DNA from: Rhodococcus sp. IEGM 1381
GTDB taxonomy: Bacteria > Actinomycetota > Actinomycetes > Mycobacteriales > Mycobacteriaceae
Assembly: GCF_030056795.1 (NCBI RefSeq)
Contig: NZ_JASHKQ010000002.1
Span: 62,001-126,000, forward strand
Length of the DNA: 64,000 nt
Reading direction: 5' to 3'
Shown here: one piece after another, positions 40,479 through 49,725 of the stretch
How positions within the stretch are numbered: the first letter of the stretch is position 1
How the letters are laid out: the number at the start of each line of letters is the position of its first letter
Position numbers and translations under genes: made by a program
The notes under the pieces: generated by a model
Database searches by the model: none
What the model saw: the letters and a program-made list of their open reading frames with translations, nothing else
What the model was told of the DNA's origin: nothing

Positions 40479-40479
40479 G

Positions 40480-40944
40480 TCAGTCGGCTTCGGCCGGCTC
40501 GACGTCTGCGACTTCGCGCGGGGCCTTGTACGGGTCCGGGTCTCCGGCAGGTTTGGCGTTCGCACGGGCGCGGGCCAGCTCCTCGTCGGCCACGCGGGCA
40601 CGTTCGAGAAGGTCTTCCATGTGGCGCGCGGTGTCGGGCACCGTGTCGGTCACGAACGTCAATGTCGGTGTGTACCGCACACCCGTTCCGGCTCCGACCT
40701 TCGAGCGCAGCACACCCTTGGCCTTCTCCAGTCCTGCCGCGGCAGCCTGCAGATCGGGCGGAGTATCGAGGTCTTCGCCCATCACGGTGTAGTACACCGT
40801 CGCGTCGTGCAGGTCAGCGGTGACTTTGGTATCGGTGATGGTCACGAACGCGAGCCGCGGATCTTTGATCTCGTGATCGATCGCCGTTGCAACGATGGCG
40901 GCGATTCGCTTGGACAACTTACGAGCCCTGGCCTGATCCACCAC
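40480..40944 (-). CDS. rbfA: Ribosome-binding factor A
   Basis: This KH-fold 30S maturation factor (154 residues from the chosen start) carries [24 protein letters not shown] and [16 protein letters not shown], typical of RbfA. A Pro/Glu-rich tail ends the protein. GAGGAG at 40955-40960 is only one base from the first possible GTG (40953) and ten bases from GTG 40944, so the latter is preferred; GTG 40941 is also possible. It closes the rimP-nusA-infB cluster. Confidence 0.93.
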   Translation of the reverse strand: MVDQARARKLSKRIAAIVATAIDHEIKDPRLAFVTITDTKVTADLHDATVYYTVMGEDLDTPPDLQAAAAGLEKAKGVLRSKVGAGTGVRYTPTLTFVTDTVPDTARHMEDLLERARVADEELARARANAKPAGDPDPYKAPREVADVEPAEAD

Positions 40945-41015
40945 GACAATCACACTCCTCTTTCATGGCCGGACGTCGACCGAAGTGCGACGTCCCGGCG
41001 GCTGCGATGTACACG

Positions 41016-41038
41016 CCTGTCGAACAGTGCTCGACAGG
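41016..41038 (-). terminator. Hairpin between ylxP and rbfA
   Basis: CCTGTCGA and TCGACAGG form a perfect 8-base stem with a 7-base loop, starting 11 bases after the ylxP stop and before rbfA. No T-run follows. It may reduce transcription into rbfA or mark an RNA processing point. Confidence 0.5.
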
Positions 41039-41048
41039 ACGTCCCGAA

Positions 41049-41339
41049 TCAATCCTCGGGTCCGAATATTCTCCGACGTACTGCCAACAATTCCAGATCG
41101 TGGCGTTCGGCGACGTGCCGTTCGCATTCGTCCAGCTTGTCGTGCAGCCGGTCCACATCGGTACCAGCGGCCGCGACTCCCAACAGCGACCGTCGAATAC
41201 GTTCTCGTTCACCGGTTTCCGCAGCCGACACTCCCAACCGCTGCAGATCACCCAGTACCGGTTCCATCATCGATCGCTTCTCGGCCAGCGAACGTACGTC
41301 CCCCAACAACACGTCCAACTCCAGAGCACCCAGATACAC
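41049..41339 (-). CDS. ylxP: DUF503 protein (YlxP-like)
   Basis: This small protein of 96 residues starts MYLGALELDVLLGDVRSLAEKRS, the diagnostic DUF503 N-terminus, and continues with VSAAETGERERIRRSLLGVAA. YlxP lies between infB and rbfA in Bacillus subtilis too, which supports the name. It is thought to be tied to ribosome or RNA function, but its activity is unproven. GTG at 41339 has AAGGA seven to nine bases upstream. Hairpins flank it on both sides. Confidence 0.88.
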   Translation of the reverse strand: MYLGALELDVLLGDVRSLAEKRSMMEPVLGDLQRLGVSAAETGERERIRRSLLGVAAAGTDVDRLHDKLDECERHVAERHDLELLAVRRRIFGPED

Positions 41340-41461
41340 GCTGACGTCCTTCGATCGGCTTCGACGACAAAGCCGGCGGCGGTACAACTGTCGTACCACC
41401 ACCGGCTCGAAAGTCGGAGCGCAGTGTCACTCCCCTGGCTTCACCACCGAGCCGACGCGAC

Positions 41462-41491
41462 CGGATGCGGAGCCGAACGGCTCCGCATCCG
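41462..41491 (-). terminator. Perfect 14-base hairpin after infB
   Basis: CGGATGCGGAGCCG and its exact complement are separated by two bases, placed two bases after the infB stop codon. This is the strongest GC-rich hairpin in the cluster. It lacks a T-run. It probably ends most infB transcripts or protects their 3' ends. Confidence 0.8.
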
Positions 41492-41493
41492 TT

Positions 41494-44379
41494 CTAGTCG
41501 CGCGGCTTTTCACGGAGTTCGTACGCCTCGATGACATCGCCCACCTTGATGTCGGAGTACGTCACCGTCAAACCACACTCGTAGCCCTCACGGACCTCCG
41601 TCGCGTCGTCCTTCTCGCGGCGAAGCGAGGAGATCGTGACGGTTTCCGCAACAACGGCACTGTCTCGGATGAGTCGTGCCTTCGCGTTGCGACGGATCGT
41701 ACCGGAGGTGACGAGGCAACCGGCGATGTTTCCGACCTTGGAGGAACGGAACAGCGCGCGGATCTCGGCCTGCCCGAGGGCAACCTCCTCGTACACCGGC
41801 TTGAGCATGCCCTTGAGGGCCTTCTCGATCTCGTCGATCGCCTGGTAGATCACCGAGTAGTACCGGATGTCGACGCCTTCGCGGTTGGCCAGCTCGGTGG
41901 CTTTGCCCTCCGCTCGAACGTTGAAGCCGATGATGATCGCGTTGGATGCCGACGCCAGGTTGACGTTGGTCTCCGTGACGCCACCGACACCGCGGTCGAT
42001 GACGCGCAGTTCGACCTCGTCGTCGATCTGAATTCCGAGCAGCGCCTCTTCGAGAGCCTCCACGGTTCCCGAGTTGTCACCCTTGAGGATCAAGTTGAGC
42101 TGCGAAGTCTCCTTCAGAGCTGCATCGAGATCGTCGAGGCTGATGCGCTTACGACTCTTCGCTGCGAGCGCGTTCCGCTTGCGTGCGTTTCGACGGTCGG
42201 CGATCTGACGTGCGATCCGGTCCTCGTCGACGACCAGAAGGTTGTCACCTGCACCGGGCACCGACGTGAAGCCGATGACCTGCACGGGCCGGGACGGCAA
42301 CGCTTCGGTGACGTCCTCGCCGTGCTCGTCGACCATTCGGCGGACGCGTCCGTACGCGTCGCCGGCAACGATCGAGTCACCGACACGGAGCGTTCCGCGA
42401 GCGATGAGCACGGTCGCGACCGGCCCACGACCACGGTCGAGGTGCGCCTCGATGGCAACACCCTGAGCCTCCATGTCCGGGTTGGCGCGCAGATCGAGTG
42501 ATGCGTCGGCCGTCAGCAGCACCGCTTCGAGAAGGGCATCGATGTTGGTGCCCTGCTTGGCGGAGATGTCGACGAACATGGTCTCGCCGCCGTACTCCTC
42601 GGCGACCAGACCGTATTCGGTCAGCTGCTGCCGGATCTTGTCCGGGTTCGCGCCTTCCTTGTCGATCTTGTTCACCGCGACCACGATCGGCACATCGGCC
42701 GCCTGGGCGTGGTTGATCGCCTCCACCGTCTGCGGCATGACGCCGTCGTCGGCTGCAACCACGAGGATCGCGAGGTCGGTGGCCTTGGCACCACGGGCAC
42801 GCATGGCCGTGAAGGCCTCGTGACCGGGAGTGTCGATGAACGTCACGAGACGTTCGTTGCCCTCGAGCTCGGTCAACACCTGGTACGCACCGATGTGCTG
42901 CGTGATGCCGCCGGCCTCGCCTTCGCGCACCGTGGTGTTACGAATCGAGTCCAGCAGTCGCGTCTTGCCGTGGTCGACGTGGCCCATGACGGTGACCACC
43001 GGGGGACGCTGCTCGAGATCTTCCTCGCCGCCGGCGTCCTCGCCGTAGGTGAGATCGAACGAGTCGAGCAGTTCACGATCTTCGTCCTCGGGGCTGACGA
43101 CCTGAACGACGTAGTTCATCTCGCCGCCGAGCAGCTCCAGCGTTTCGTCGTTGACCGACTGCGTTGCAGTGACCATCTCGCCGAGGTTGAACAGGGCCTG
43201 CACCAGCGCGGCCGGGTTCGCGTCGATCTTGTCCGCGAAGTCCGACAGCGATGCGCCGCGGGCGAGACGGATGGTCTCACCGTTGCCGCGGGGAAGCCTG
43301 ACGCCGCCGACTGCGGGAGCCTGCATGCTCTCGTACTCGGCGCGTTTCGCCCGCTTCGACTTACGGCCACGACGGACTGCTCCGCCGGGACGACCGAAGG
43401 CACCTGCTGCTGCACCGCGCTGACCGGGACGGCCACCGCCGCCGGGACGGCCACGGAAGCCGCCTGCGGGAGCGCCGCCTGCGGGGGCACCACCGGGAGC
43501 GCCGGGAGCGCCACCGCCGCGGTAGCCACCGCCGCCGCCGCCACCTGGACGTCCGCCCGGTGCGCCGCCGGGGCGACCGGGGCGTCCTGCTGCGGGTCCC
43601 GGTCGAGCCGAACGGGTCGGCATCGCACCCGGATTGGGGCGAGGAGGCATCGAGCCCGGGCTCGGACGAGGTCCGGCCTGGCCCGGAGCGGGACGAGGCC
43701 CACCCTGACCGGGAGCCGGGCGGCTGCCGGCCGACGGTGTGGCGGGACGAGGCCCACCCTGTCCGGGAGCGGGACGTCCGCCGCCGGGGCGGGGGGCACC
43801 GGGAGCCGGCCGAGGAGCCGGTCGTTCCACGGGGGCCGAGGAGTACGGGTTGTTACCGACACGCGGAGCCTTGGGGCCTGGCTTGGGGCCGGGACCTGCG
43901 GGCTTGGGTGCTGCCGGGGCCTGGCTTGCGTCGGCGGTGTCGGCCGACGCGGCCGGAGCCTGCTCGACCGGCGCAGCGGGCTGCGCGGCGGGCGCAGCCG
44001 GTGCCGGAGTAGCGGGCGCAGCCGGGGCTGCTTCGACGGGTGCCTGTGCTACCGGGGCTGCGGGTGCTTCCGGCTCTGCCTGGCGGGGTGCAGGCTTGGG
44101 GCCCGGACGGGGTCCAACCGGCTTTGCTGTGCCCGGCTTCGCGGTGCTACCAGCGGCGCGATCTGCTGCTGCGCGGCCGTTGGGTGCAGATGCGGTGGTT
44201 GCCGACGCGTCCGAGGTTTCGGACGGGAAGGACTCACGAAGTCGACGAGCCACCGGGGCCTCGACTGTGGATGATGCGGACTTGACGAACTCGCCCTGCT
44301 CTTTGAGCCGTGCGAGTAGTTCCTTACTGGTGACACCGAGTTCTTTTGCCAACTCGTGCACGCGGGCCTTGCCTGCCAC
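41494..44379 (-). CDS. infB: Translation initiation factor IF-2
   Basis: This GTPase brings initiator tRNA to the 30S subunit. The 961-residue protein has a short N-terminal IF2_N helix domain ([18 protein letters not shown]). A long low-complexity region rich in Pro, Ala and then Gly/Arg follows (roughly residues 50-350). The G domain starts near 463 (GHVDHGKT), and domains II-IV complete it. GTG at 44379 has GAGGAG about five bases upstream. It follows ylxR in the nusA operon, and a strong hairpin lies directly after the stop. Confidence 0.97.
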   Translation of the reverse strand: MAGKARVHELAKELGVTSKELLARLKEQGEFVKSASSTVEAPVARRLRESFPSETSDASATTASAPNGRAAADRAAGSTAKPGTAKPVGPRPGPKPAPRQAEPEAPAAPVAQAPVEAAPAAPATPAPAAPAAQPAAPVEQAPAASADTADASQAPAAPKPAGPGPKPGPKAPRVGNNPYSSAPVERPAPRPAPGAPRPGGGRPAPGQGGPRPATPSAGSRPAPGQGGPRPAPGQAGPRPSPGSMPPRPNPGAMPTRSARPGPAAGRPGRPGGAPGGRPGGGGGGGYRGGGAPGAPGGAPAGGAPAGGFRGRPGGGGRPGQRGAAAGAFGRPGGAVRRGRKSKRAKRAEYESMQAPAVGGVRLPRGNGETIRLARGASLSDFADKIDANPAALVQALFNLGEMVTATQSVNDETLELLGGEMNYVVQVVSPEDEDRELLDSFDLTYGEDAGGEEDLEQRPPVVTVMGHVDHGKTRLLDSIRNTTVREGEAGGITQHIGAYQVLTELEGNERLVTFIDTPGHEAFTAMRARGAKATDLAILVVAADDGVMPQTVEAINHAQAADVPIVVAVNKIDKEGANPDKIRQQLTEYGLVAEEYGGETMFVDISAKQGTNIDALLEAVLLTADASLDLRANPDMEAQGVAIEAHLDRGRGPVATVLIARGTLRVGDSIVAGDAYGRVRRMVDEHGEDVTEALPSRPVQVIGFTSVPGAGDNLLVVDEDRIARQIADRRNARKRNALAAKSRKRISLDDLDAALKETSQLNLILKGDNSGTVEALEEALLGIQIDDEVELRVIDRGVGGVTETNVNLASASNAIIIGFNVRAEGKATELANREGVDIRYYSVIYQAIDEIEKALKGMLKPVYEEVALGQAEIRALFRSSKVGNIAGCLVTSGTIRRNAKARLIRDSAVVAETVTISSLRREKDDATEVREGYECGLTVTYSDIKVGDVIEAYELREKPRD

Positions 44380-44476
44380 TGCTCTCCTCACTGAGAGGCC
44401 GAGCGAGGCTTGGTGCCCGCACGACCTCGGGTTATCTCCGATGGACGTTCATCGTTGGTGCTTCACGGTGTGCTCA

Positions 44477-44809
44477 TCAGTGCTGTTGCCTGTTCTTGTC
44501 GACGGGTGTTGCTCTTGTCGTATCCTCGGCCGGTAATCGGTCGTGCTCGTCGAGCACGACTGTCACTGCGGACGATTCCACATTTCCCGATATCCGAAAC
44601 GCACGACCGAAAACTCGGCGTCGCTCCGCATTGTGCAGGCATTCTCGGCTGTAGTGCAACCACGCACCACGGCCGGACATCGAATGCCGGATGTCGGGGA
44701 CGAGAGCGAATTCGTGCGAACCAGCTTCTCGAACCACGATCCTCAACAGATCGGCGGCCGGAACTCGCTCTCTGCACCCGACGCATGTACGAATCGGCCG
44801 GGCTTTCAC
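44477..44809 (-). CDS. ylxR: YlxR family RNA-binding protein (DUF448)
   Basis: This 110-residue basic protein has the family motif RTCVGCRERVPAADLLRIV and a GRGAWLHYSRECLHNA segment. YlxR proteins bind RNA, and in Bacillus a role with RNase P has been reported. The usual place between nusA and infB is kept. GTG at 44809 is the likely start; no clear Shine-Dalgarno sequence is visible. The last 25 or so residues are polar and variable. Confidence 0.9.
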   Translation of the reverse strand: MKARPIRTCVGCRERVPAADLLRIVVREAGSHEFALVPDIRHSMSGRGAWLHYSRECLHNAERRRVFGRAFRISGNVESSAVTVVLDEHDRLPAEDTTRATPVDKNRQQH

Positions 44810-44905
44810 AACCGGATACTCGCGTTCATGCTTCTGGAAAGAGACTTCGTTACCGAACCATCGACCACTCTACCGCTGTATTGCCTCGAACTCCGCATTC
44901 CGGCC

Positions 44906-45913
44906 CTATGCGCTGGTCGTCTCGGGTGCCGCCGCATCACTGCGGATATCGATACGCCAACCGGTCAGTCGAGCGGCTAGTCGAGCGTTCTGTCCTTCTT
45001 TGCCGATCGCGAGGGAAAGCTGGTACTCCGGAACCACAACACGAGCCGCGCGAGCAGCAGCGTCCACGACCGTCACAGAGACAACCTTGGAAGGTGAGAG
45101 CGCATTGCCGACGAACGTGGCCGGGTCCTCGTCGAAATCGATGATGTCGATCTTCTCGCCCGCCAGTTCACTCATCACATTCCGCACCCGCTGCCCCATC
45201 GGTCCGATACAGGCACCTTTGGCGTTGAGTCCCGACACCGTGGAGGCGACGGCGATCTTCGACCGATGACCCGACTCGCGTGCGACCGCCACGATGTCCA
45301 CGGAACCGTCGGCTATCTCCGGTACCTCGAGGGCGAACAGTTTGCGCACCAGATTCGGATGGGTGCGTGAGAGCGTGATCTGCGGACCCCGGTTGCCTCG
45401 AGCGACTCCGACGACGTAGCACTTGATGCGTTCGCCGTGCTCGTACGTTTCACCCGGAACCTGTTCGGCGGGAGGCAGGAGTCCGTCGGCACCGTTGGCA
45501 TCGCTGCCGATGCGCACGATGACGGTTCCCTTGGCGTTGGCGCGCGTGTCGCGCTGGATGACGCCGTTGACGATCTCACCCTCGTGAGTGGAGTACTCAC
45601 CGAACGACCGCTCGTGTTCGGCGTCGCGCAAGCGCTGCAGAATGACCTGTCGCGCGGTGGTGGCTGCGATACGCCCGAACCCCTCCGGGGTGTCGTCCCA
45701 TTCGGAGATCACGTTGCCGTCCGCGTCGATTTCCTTGGCCATCACGCGAACGGAACCGGTCTTGCGATCGACATCGATCCACGCGTTGGACTGGTGCCCC
45801 TCGGTGTGTCGGTAGGCGGTCAACAACGCGGTCTGGATAGTCGAGATCACCATCTCGATCGGAACTCCCTTGTCCGCCTCGATCGCCCGCAGTGCGGCAA
45901 TGTCGATATTCAC
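44906..45913 (-). CDS. nusA: Transcription termination/antitermination factor NusA
   Basis: This RNA polymerase-associated factor (335 residues) has an N-terminal polymerase-binding domain, an S1 domain near 125-195 and two KH domains ([17 protein letters not shown], then [19 protein letters not shown]). It ends soon after KH2, the short form typical of actinobacteria without acidic repeats. The start is GTG at 45913 ([16 protein letters not shown]), overlapping the rimP stop by four bases. The longer open frame upstream lies inside rimP and is rejected. Confidence 0.96.
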   Translation of the reverse strand: MNIDIAALRAIEADKGVPIEMVISTIQTALLTAYRHTEGHQSNAWIDVDRKTGSVRVMAKEIDADGNVISEWDDTPEGFGRIAATTARQVILQRLRDAEHERSFGEYSTHEGEIVNGVIQRDTRANAKGTVIVRIGSDANGADGLLPPAEQVPGETYEHGERIKCYVVGVARGNRGPQITLSRTHPNLVRKLFALEVPEIADGSVDIVAVARESGHRSKIAVASTVSGLNAKGACIGPMGQRVRNVMSELAGEKIDIIDFDEDPATFVGNALSPSKVVSVTVVDAAARAARVVVPEYQLSLAIGKEGQNARLAARLTGWRIDIRSDAAAPETTSA

Positions 45914-46485
45914 TTGTTCGACCCTTCTTCCGGTGCTTCCACATCCACGATTTCGTCGGTGTTCGCAGGCGAGGGCCTGCTGCCGACCACGCCACCCGCC
46001 AAGTCCATCTCTTCGGCGGTGGGCCTTGAGAATTCCACCTGCACAACAGCTTTCACAACATCTGTCAGAACTATCGACCGAGTCGACAGCACGCCCTTCT
46101 CCTTGATCACCACGGTGACCGAATCTCCGTCGAGTAGACCGACCCGACCGTCCAGCTTGCCCTCGGCCAATTCGATGCGCACCTTGCGTCCGCGAGCCCG
46201 ACGCCAATGCCGCGCCTCGGTCAGCGGCCGATCGATTCCGGGAGTGGTGACTTCGAGCGTGTACGGCGCTTCACCGAAATCCGTCACGGCGTCGAAGGCG
46301 TCGGAGATCTCGCGGCTCAGGTCCGGGAGCGCGTCCAGGTCGATGCCCTCTTCTCGATCGACCATGATGCGCACCGCGCTGTGCTTGCCTGCTGCTACGA
46401 CGTTCACGTCTTCGAGGTCGTAGCCCCGTTCTCGAACGAGGTCGGAGAGTAGTTCGACAACCCTCTCCTTGGACGGAACAGGCAT
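45910..46485 (-). CDS. rimP: Ribosome maturation factor RimP
   Basis: This 191-residue 30S assembly factor is the first gene of the nusA-infB cluster. Signatures are [34 protein letters not shown] (written RIMVDREEG in the protein) and [14 protein letters not shown] Pro/Glu-rich tail of about 30 residues follows the SH3-like domain. ATG at 46485 has GAGGAG eight bases upstream. It is divergent from the Tat lipoprotein gene. Confidence 0.95.
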   Translation of the reverse strand: MPVPSKERVVELLSDLVRERGYDLEDVNVVAAGKHSAVRIMVDREEGIDLDALPDLSREISDAFDAVTDFGEAPYTLEVTTPGIDRPLTEARHWRRARGRKVRIELAEGKLDGRVGLLDGDSVTVVIKEKGVLSTRSIVLTDVVKAVVQVEFSRPTAEEMDLAGGVVGSRPSPANTDEIVDVEAPEEGSNK

Positions 46486-46652
46486 GTCGCGAACTCCTCG
46501 TGTGTAGTTGTGGGCGATCCGACGAGCGGGCGCCGGACTGCGTTTGCCGAACCAACAGACTACCGCCCCGACGACACTGCTCGTGACCACGCACGCCGTC
46601 ACGACACGCGGGCATGGCACGTGCAGGAGCTGCGGTCTGGCACGATGTCGGG

Positions 46653-47171
46653 GTGCCCACGCCGATCGCCCCCTTTGCGCTCACTCGCCGCGGGTTGTTC
46701 CGACTCGCCGGTGCCGCAGCCCTGTCTGCGGCCACCGTCTCCACCGTTGCGGCCTGCGCCGAGGACGAGATCTCCGGCCCCGCGCTCGATTCTCTGACCG
46801 CACAGTTACGTGCTGCCCGCAGCGACGCAGCGGATGCCACCGCGGCAGCGACCGCGATTCCCGACTACGCAGCTGCGCTCGGGGTCGTTGCGGCTCAGCG
46901 GACAGAGCATGCCGATGCGCTCGACACCGAGATCGCCCGCGCCACCGGTGCAACGACCGACACCTCCTCGACCGATACCACCGTGCCAGCCAGCACGACC
47001 ACCGTCGCGCCCCCGGCTCCGCCACCGGACATCGCGGCGGTGCGGGAGACGTTGACCACGTCCGCTCGCAGTGCAGCGGAAGCGGCTCGAAACGAAAGCG
47101 GTTATCGGGCCGGTCTTCTCGGTTCGATCAGTGCGTCGTGCACGGTGTCGGCTCTGGTGGTGCTGGCATGA
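46653..47171 (+). CDS. Tat-exported lipoprotein, Rv2843-like position
   Basis: This 172-residue protein begins with a twin-arginine signal ([13 protein letters not shown]12 and R13) and a lipobox VAAC with C35. The rest is Ala-rich and helical, with a Thr/Ser/Pro linker at about 107-128. Two helical stretches may pack as a ferritin-like half-bundle, but no family is certain. GTG at 46653 places the Tat motif at normal distance. It overlaps the DUF4439 gene by four bases, and the same two-gene arrangement sits beside rimP in mycobacteria (Rv2843, Rv2844). Confidence 0.75.
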   Translation: MPTPIAPFALTRRGLFRLAGAAALSAATVSTVAACAEDEISGPALDSLTAQLRAARSDAADATAAATAIPDYAAALGVVAAQRTEHADALDTEIARATGATTDTSSTDTTVPASTTTVAPPAPPPDIAAVRETLTTSARSAAEAARNESGYRAGLLGSISASCTVSALVVLA

Positions 47172-47608
47172 GTGATCTGGGTCCGGAACAGCAAGGCCTG
47201 GTCGACGCCCTCGAAGCCGAGTATGCGGCAGTATTCGCTTACGGTGTCGTCGCGGCGTTCTCCAACCCCACGCGCGCCGATCTGGTCGCATCGAACACTG
47301 CTGCCCATCGTGCGCGCAGAGACGCGACCATCGACGCGCTCCAGGCAGCCAGTGTCGCCGTCCCCCTCCCCGATCCGGCATACGCATCACCGTTTCCGGT
47401 GACCGACGCGATCTCGGCCACTCAGTTGGCTGCCCAGGCCGAGATCGACACGTGTGTGGCGTGGCGTTCGCTGATAGAACGCAGCCAGTCCGGTGGTACG
47501 CGCGAGATGGGAGTCCAAGCGTTGACCGACGCCGCGGTGCGGCTCGCGACGTGGCAACAGATCCTGGGAGTCACACCCTCGTCGACGGCATTTCCCGGTC
47601 GACCGTGA
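47168..47608 (+). CDS. DUF4439 ferritin-like protein
   Basis: The 146-residue four-helix protein contains QGLVDALEAEYAAVFAYGVVAAF, then RARRDATIDAL, AQAEIDTCVAWRSLIER and a last Ala-rich helix. This matches DUF4439, a ferritin-like fold family. Glutamates and histidines needed for a di-iron site are only partly present (E19, H50), so metal oxidation is uncertain. The ATG overlaps the Tat lipoprotein stop (ATGA). Its 3' end overlaps the convergent MFS gene by 38 bases. Confidence 0.82.
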   Translation: MSDLGPEQQGLVDALEAEYAAVFAYGVVAAFSNPTRADLVASNTAAHRARRDATIDALQAASVAVPLPDPAYASPFPVTDAISATQLAAQAEIDTCVAWRSLIERSQSGGTREMGVQALTDAAVRLATWQQILGVTPSSTAFPGRP

Positions 47609-49025
47609 CGGCCTCCGCCCCAGCGGCGGAACGACCCGGCATGAACAGTGCCGCGACCAGTCCGATCGCGACTGCTCCCGCGCCGACGAGTAGGGCCGGT
47701 GCCAGGGCGTCGGTGTATCCGGTGGGCGTCAACGATCCGCCGTTACCGATGAACACGGCGGTCAGCACCGCGATCCCCAGCGCGATACCCACTTCGCGCA
47801 TCGTGGAGTTCGCGCTGCTCGCCGTGGCGTGATTGTCGACCTTCATGTCTCGCAACACCGCCGTCGCGGACGGCGCGAACGTCAGTCCCATGCCGACGCC
47901 GGCCATCAGTAGCGCTGGGACCATGGACAGGTACTCGGTGTCGGGCCCGAGGATCAGAGCCATCCACACCAGCGACACCGACTGGAGCGCCAAGCCGCTG
48001 ACCAGCAATCCACGCAGCCCGACCCGCTCGGCCAACAGTCCAGCCATCGGCGCGACCACCATCGGCGCTGCGGTCCAGGGCAGCGTACGCAGACCTGCCT
48101 GGAACGGTGTGTAGTGCATGACTATCTGCAGGTACTGCGCAAGAAGGAACACCGCTCCGAACATGCCGAGCGAGAACGTGATTCCGATGACGTTGGCGAG
48201 GGTGAAACTGCGTGATCGGAACAGCGCCAACGGCAGTACCGAATACCGGGTGCGAGACGCCCGCACGACAAACGCGACGAGCAACACGGCAGACCCGACG
48301 GCACTGGTGAGCACTGTGGTCGACGCCCATCCGTCGTCGTTGCCGTGAACCACCGCCCACACCAGTAGAAAGACGCCACCGCCGGCGAGCACCACACCGA
48401 GCAGATCGAGCGGCTGGGTCCGTCCCGCCGATTCCTCGAGCGCTATGTAGGCGAGCGGTACTGCAACGAGTGCGACTGGAACGTTGATCCAGAAGATCGC
48501 CTGCCAGGAGATGCCGTCGACCACGGCTCCACCGACCACCGGTCCCAGGGCGACACCGAGGCCCGAGACTCCGCCCCAGATTCCGATTGCCATGGCGCGC
48601 TTGCCCATCGGTACCACCGCGGCGAGCAGGGTCAACGACAACGGCATGATCGCGGCAGCACCTACGCCCTGCACAGCCCGCGCCGCGATGAGCATGGCCG
48701 GGCTCGTGGCGAGCGCGCTGGCCACCGAGGCGACCGTGAAGATCGCGATGCCGCCGAGGAACACCGCCCGTCTGCCCCACCTGTCACCGAGCGTCGCCGC
48801 GGTGAGCATGAACGTGGCGAAGCTCAGGGTGTAGGCGTTGAGGAACCACTGCAGCTGGCCGACCGAGGCGTTCAGATCCTGCTGAATGACCGGCAGCGCG
48901 CTGGTCATCACCAGATTGTCGAGTGTTGCCATGAACATCGGTAGGGATGCCGCGAGGATTCCCAGCCACACCGGAATCGACCGAGCGGCGGGGTGCTTTG
49001 CAGGCGGAGAGGCTGTAGCGGTCAT
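47571..49025 (-). CDS. MFS drug efflux transporter, DHA2 (14-helix) family
   Basis: This 484-residue transporter has about 14 transmembrane helices. Motif A is LGDRWGRRAVFLGG, and motif C-like glycine-rich GVSGLGVALGPVVGGAVV marks proton-coupled drug exporters. The early aspartate in MFMATLDNLVMTSALP is conserved. A polar tail ends the protein. It is divergent from the TetR gene at 49108, with palindromic DNA between, so induction by an exported compound is likely. Confidence 0.92.
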   Translation of the reverse strand: MTATASPPAKHPAARSIPVWLGILAASLPMFMATLDNLVMTSALPVIQQDLNASVGQLQWFLNAYTLSFATFMLTAATLGDRWGRRAVFLGGIAIFTVASVASALATSPAMLIAARAVQGVGAAAIMPLSLTLLAAVVPMGKRAMAIGIWGGVSGLGVALGPVVGGAVVDGISWQAIFWINVPVALVAVPLAYIALEESAGRTQPLDLLGVVLAGGGVFLLVWAVVHGNDDGWASTTVLTSAVGSAVLLVAFVVRASRTRYSVLPLALFRSRSFTLANVIGITFSLGMFGAVFLLAQYLQIVMHYTPFQAGLRTLPWTAAPMVVAPMAGLLAERVGLRGLLVSGLALQSVSLVWMALILGPDTEYLSMVPALLMAGVGMGLTFAPSATAVLRDMKVDNHATASSANSTMREVGIALGIAVLTAVFIGNGGSLTPTGYTDALAPALLVGAGAVAIGLVAALFMPGRSAAGAEAVTVDREMPSTRV

Positions 49026-49083
49026 GGCGAACGTCCCGTCTCGAGCTTGTAAGCATCGAATGATTACTTATGAACGACAGTAA

Positions 49084-49099
49084 GTTATCGACTGATAAC
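49084..49099. promoter_or_regulatory. Candidate TetR operator
   Basis: GTTATC-GACT-GATAAC is a perfect 6+6 inverted repeat, eight bases before the TetR ATG and 58 bases from the MFS start. A looser repeat (ATTACTTA with TAAGTTAT) overlaps it to the left. It is well placed to control both divergent genes. Confidence 0.55.
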
Positions 49100-49107
49100 C
49101 TGTCAAC

Positions 49108-49722
49108 ATGTCCGACACTCCCACGCCCAAGCCCAAAGCAACCCGGATGGACGCGGCCGACCGTCGAGAACTCGTCCTCGACGCAGCGACCCGTGCGTTC
49201 GCACGCGGGGGGTTTGCCGGAACGAGTACCGATGCGGTGGCGAAGGAAGCGGGCGTATCGCAGCCGTACGTGGTCCGGATGTTCGGAACCAAAGTCGAAT
49301 TGTTTCGGCTGGTCTTTCAACGCTCCATCGACGGCATCATGACGGCGTTCGACGGAGTGCTGGCCTCGGGCCCCCTGGACCCAGCCGACGACGAGACCTG
49401 GGCCGACCTCGGCGGCGCCTACGCCGATCTGGTGGCCGATCGCGACCTGCTGATGGTCATGATGCACGGGTTCGGAGCAGGGGCGGTACCCGAGATCGGC
49501 CGTCAGGCCAGAGAAGGCATGGGCGCGATCTACAGCCAGATCCGCAACGGAACCGGGTGTTCGGAAGATCAGGCTCGGCAGTTCATCGCGCACGGAATGC
49601 TGCTCAATGTCCTGATGTCGATGCAGGCACCGGAGCATCCGGAGGACAGCGCCGGACTGCACGAGATGACGATGTGCGCGTTCGGAACCAAGCTCGTTCC
49701 AGCCGATTCCGGACAGCTGTGA
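49108..49722 (+). CDS. TetR/AcrR-family regulator of the MFS gene
   Basis: This 204-residue regulator has an N-terminal helix-turn-helix (GTSTDAVAKEAGVSQPYVVRMFGTK, about 39-63) and a ligand-binding helical domain ending in SGQL. The AGVSQPYVVRMFGTKVELF form is common among regulators paired with drug exporters. It is divergent from the MFS gene and convergent with the acyl-CoA dehydrogenase gene three bases away. The ligand is unknown. Confidence 0.9.
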   Translation: MSDTPTPKPKATRMDAADRRELVLDAATRAFARGGFAGTSTDAVAKEAGVSQPYVVRMFGTKVELFRLVFQRSIDGIMTAFDGVLASGPLDPADDETWADLGGAYADLVADRDLLMVMMHGFGAGAVPEIGRQAREGMGAIYSQIRNGTGCSEDQARQFIAHGMLLNVLMSMQAPEHPEDSAGLHEMTMCAFGTKLVPADSGQL

Positions 49723-49725
49723 AGA

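Noticed and set aside
40117-42501. A 794-codon plus-strand frame across the DHH, rbfA, ylxP and infB genes
   Set aside because: It runs opposite four recognised genes and has no family features.
42709-44274. Gly/Ala/Cys-rich plus-strand frame over infB
   Set aside because: It results from reading the low-complexity part of infB backwards; there is no independent start signal or homology.
44810-44905. A small gene in the nusA-ylxR gap
   Set aside because: Only short frames without ribosome sites are present in the 96 bases. It is treated as a spacer.
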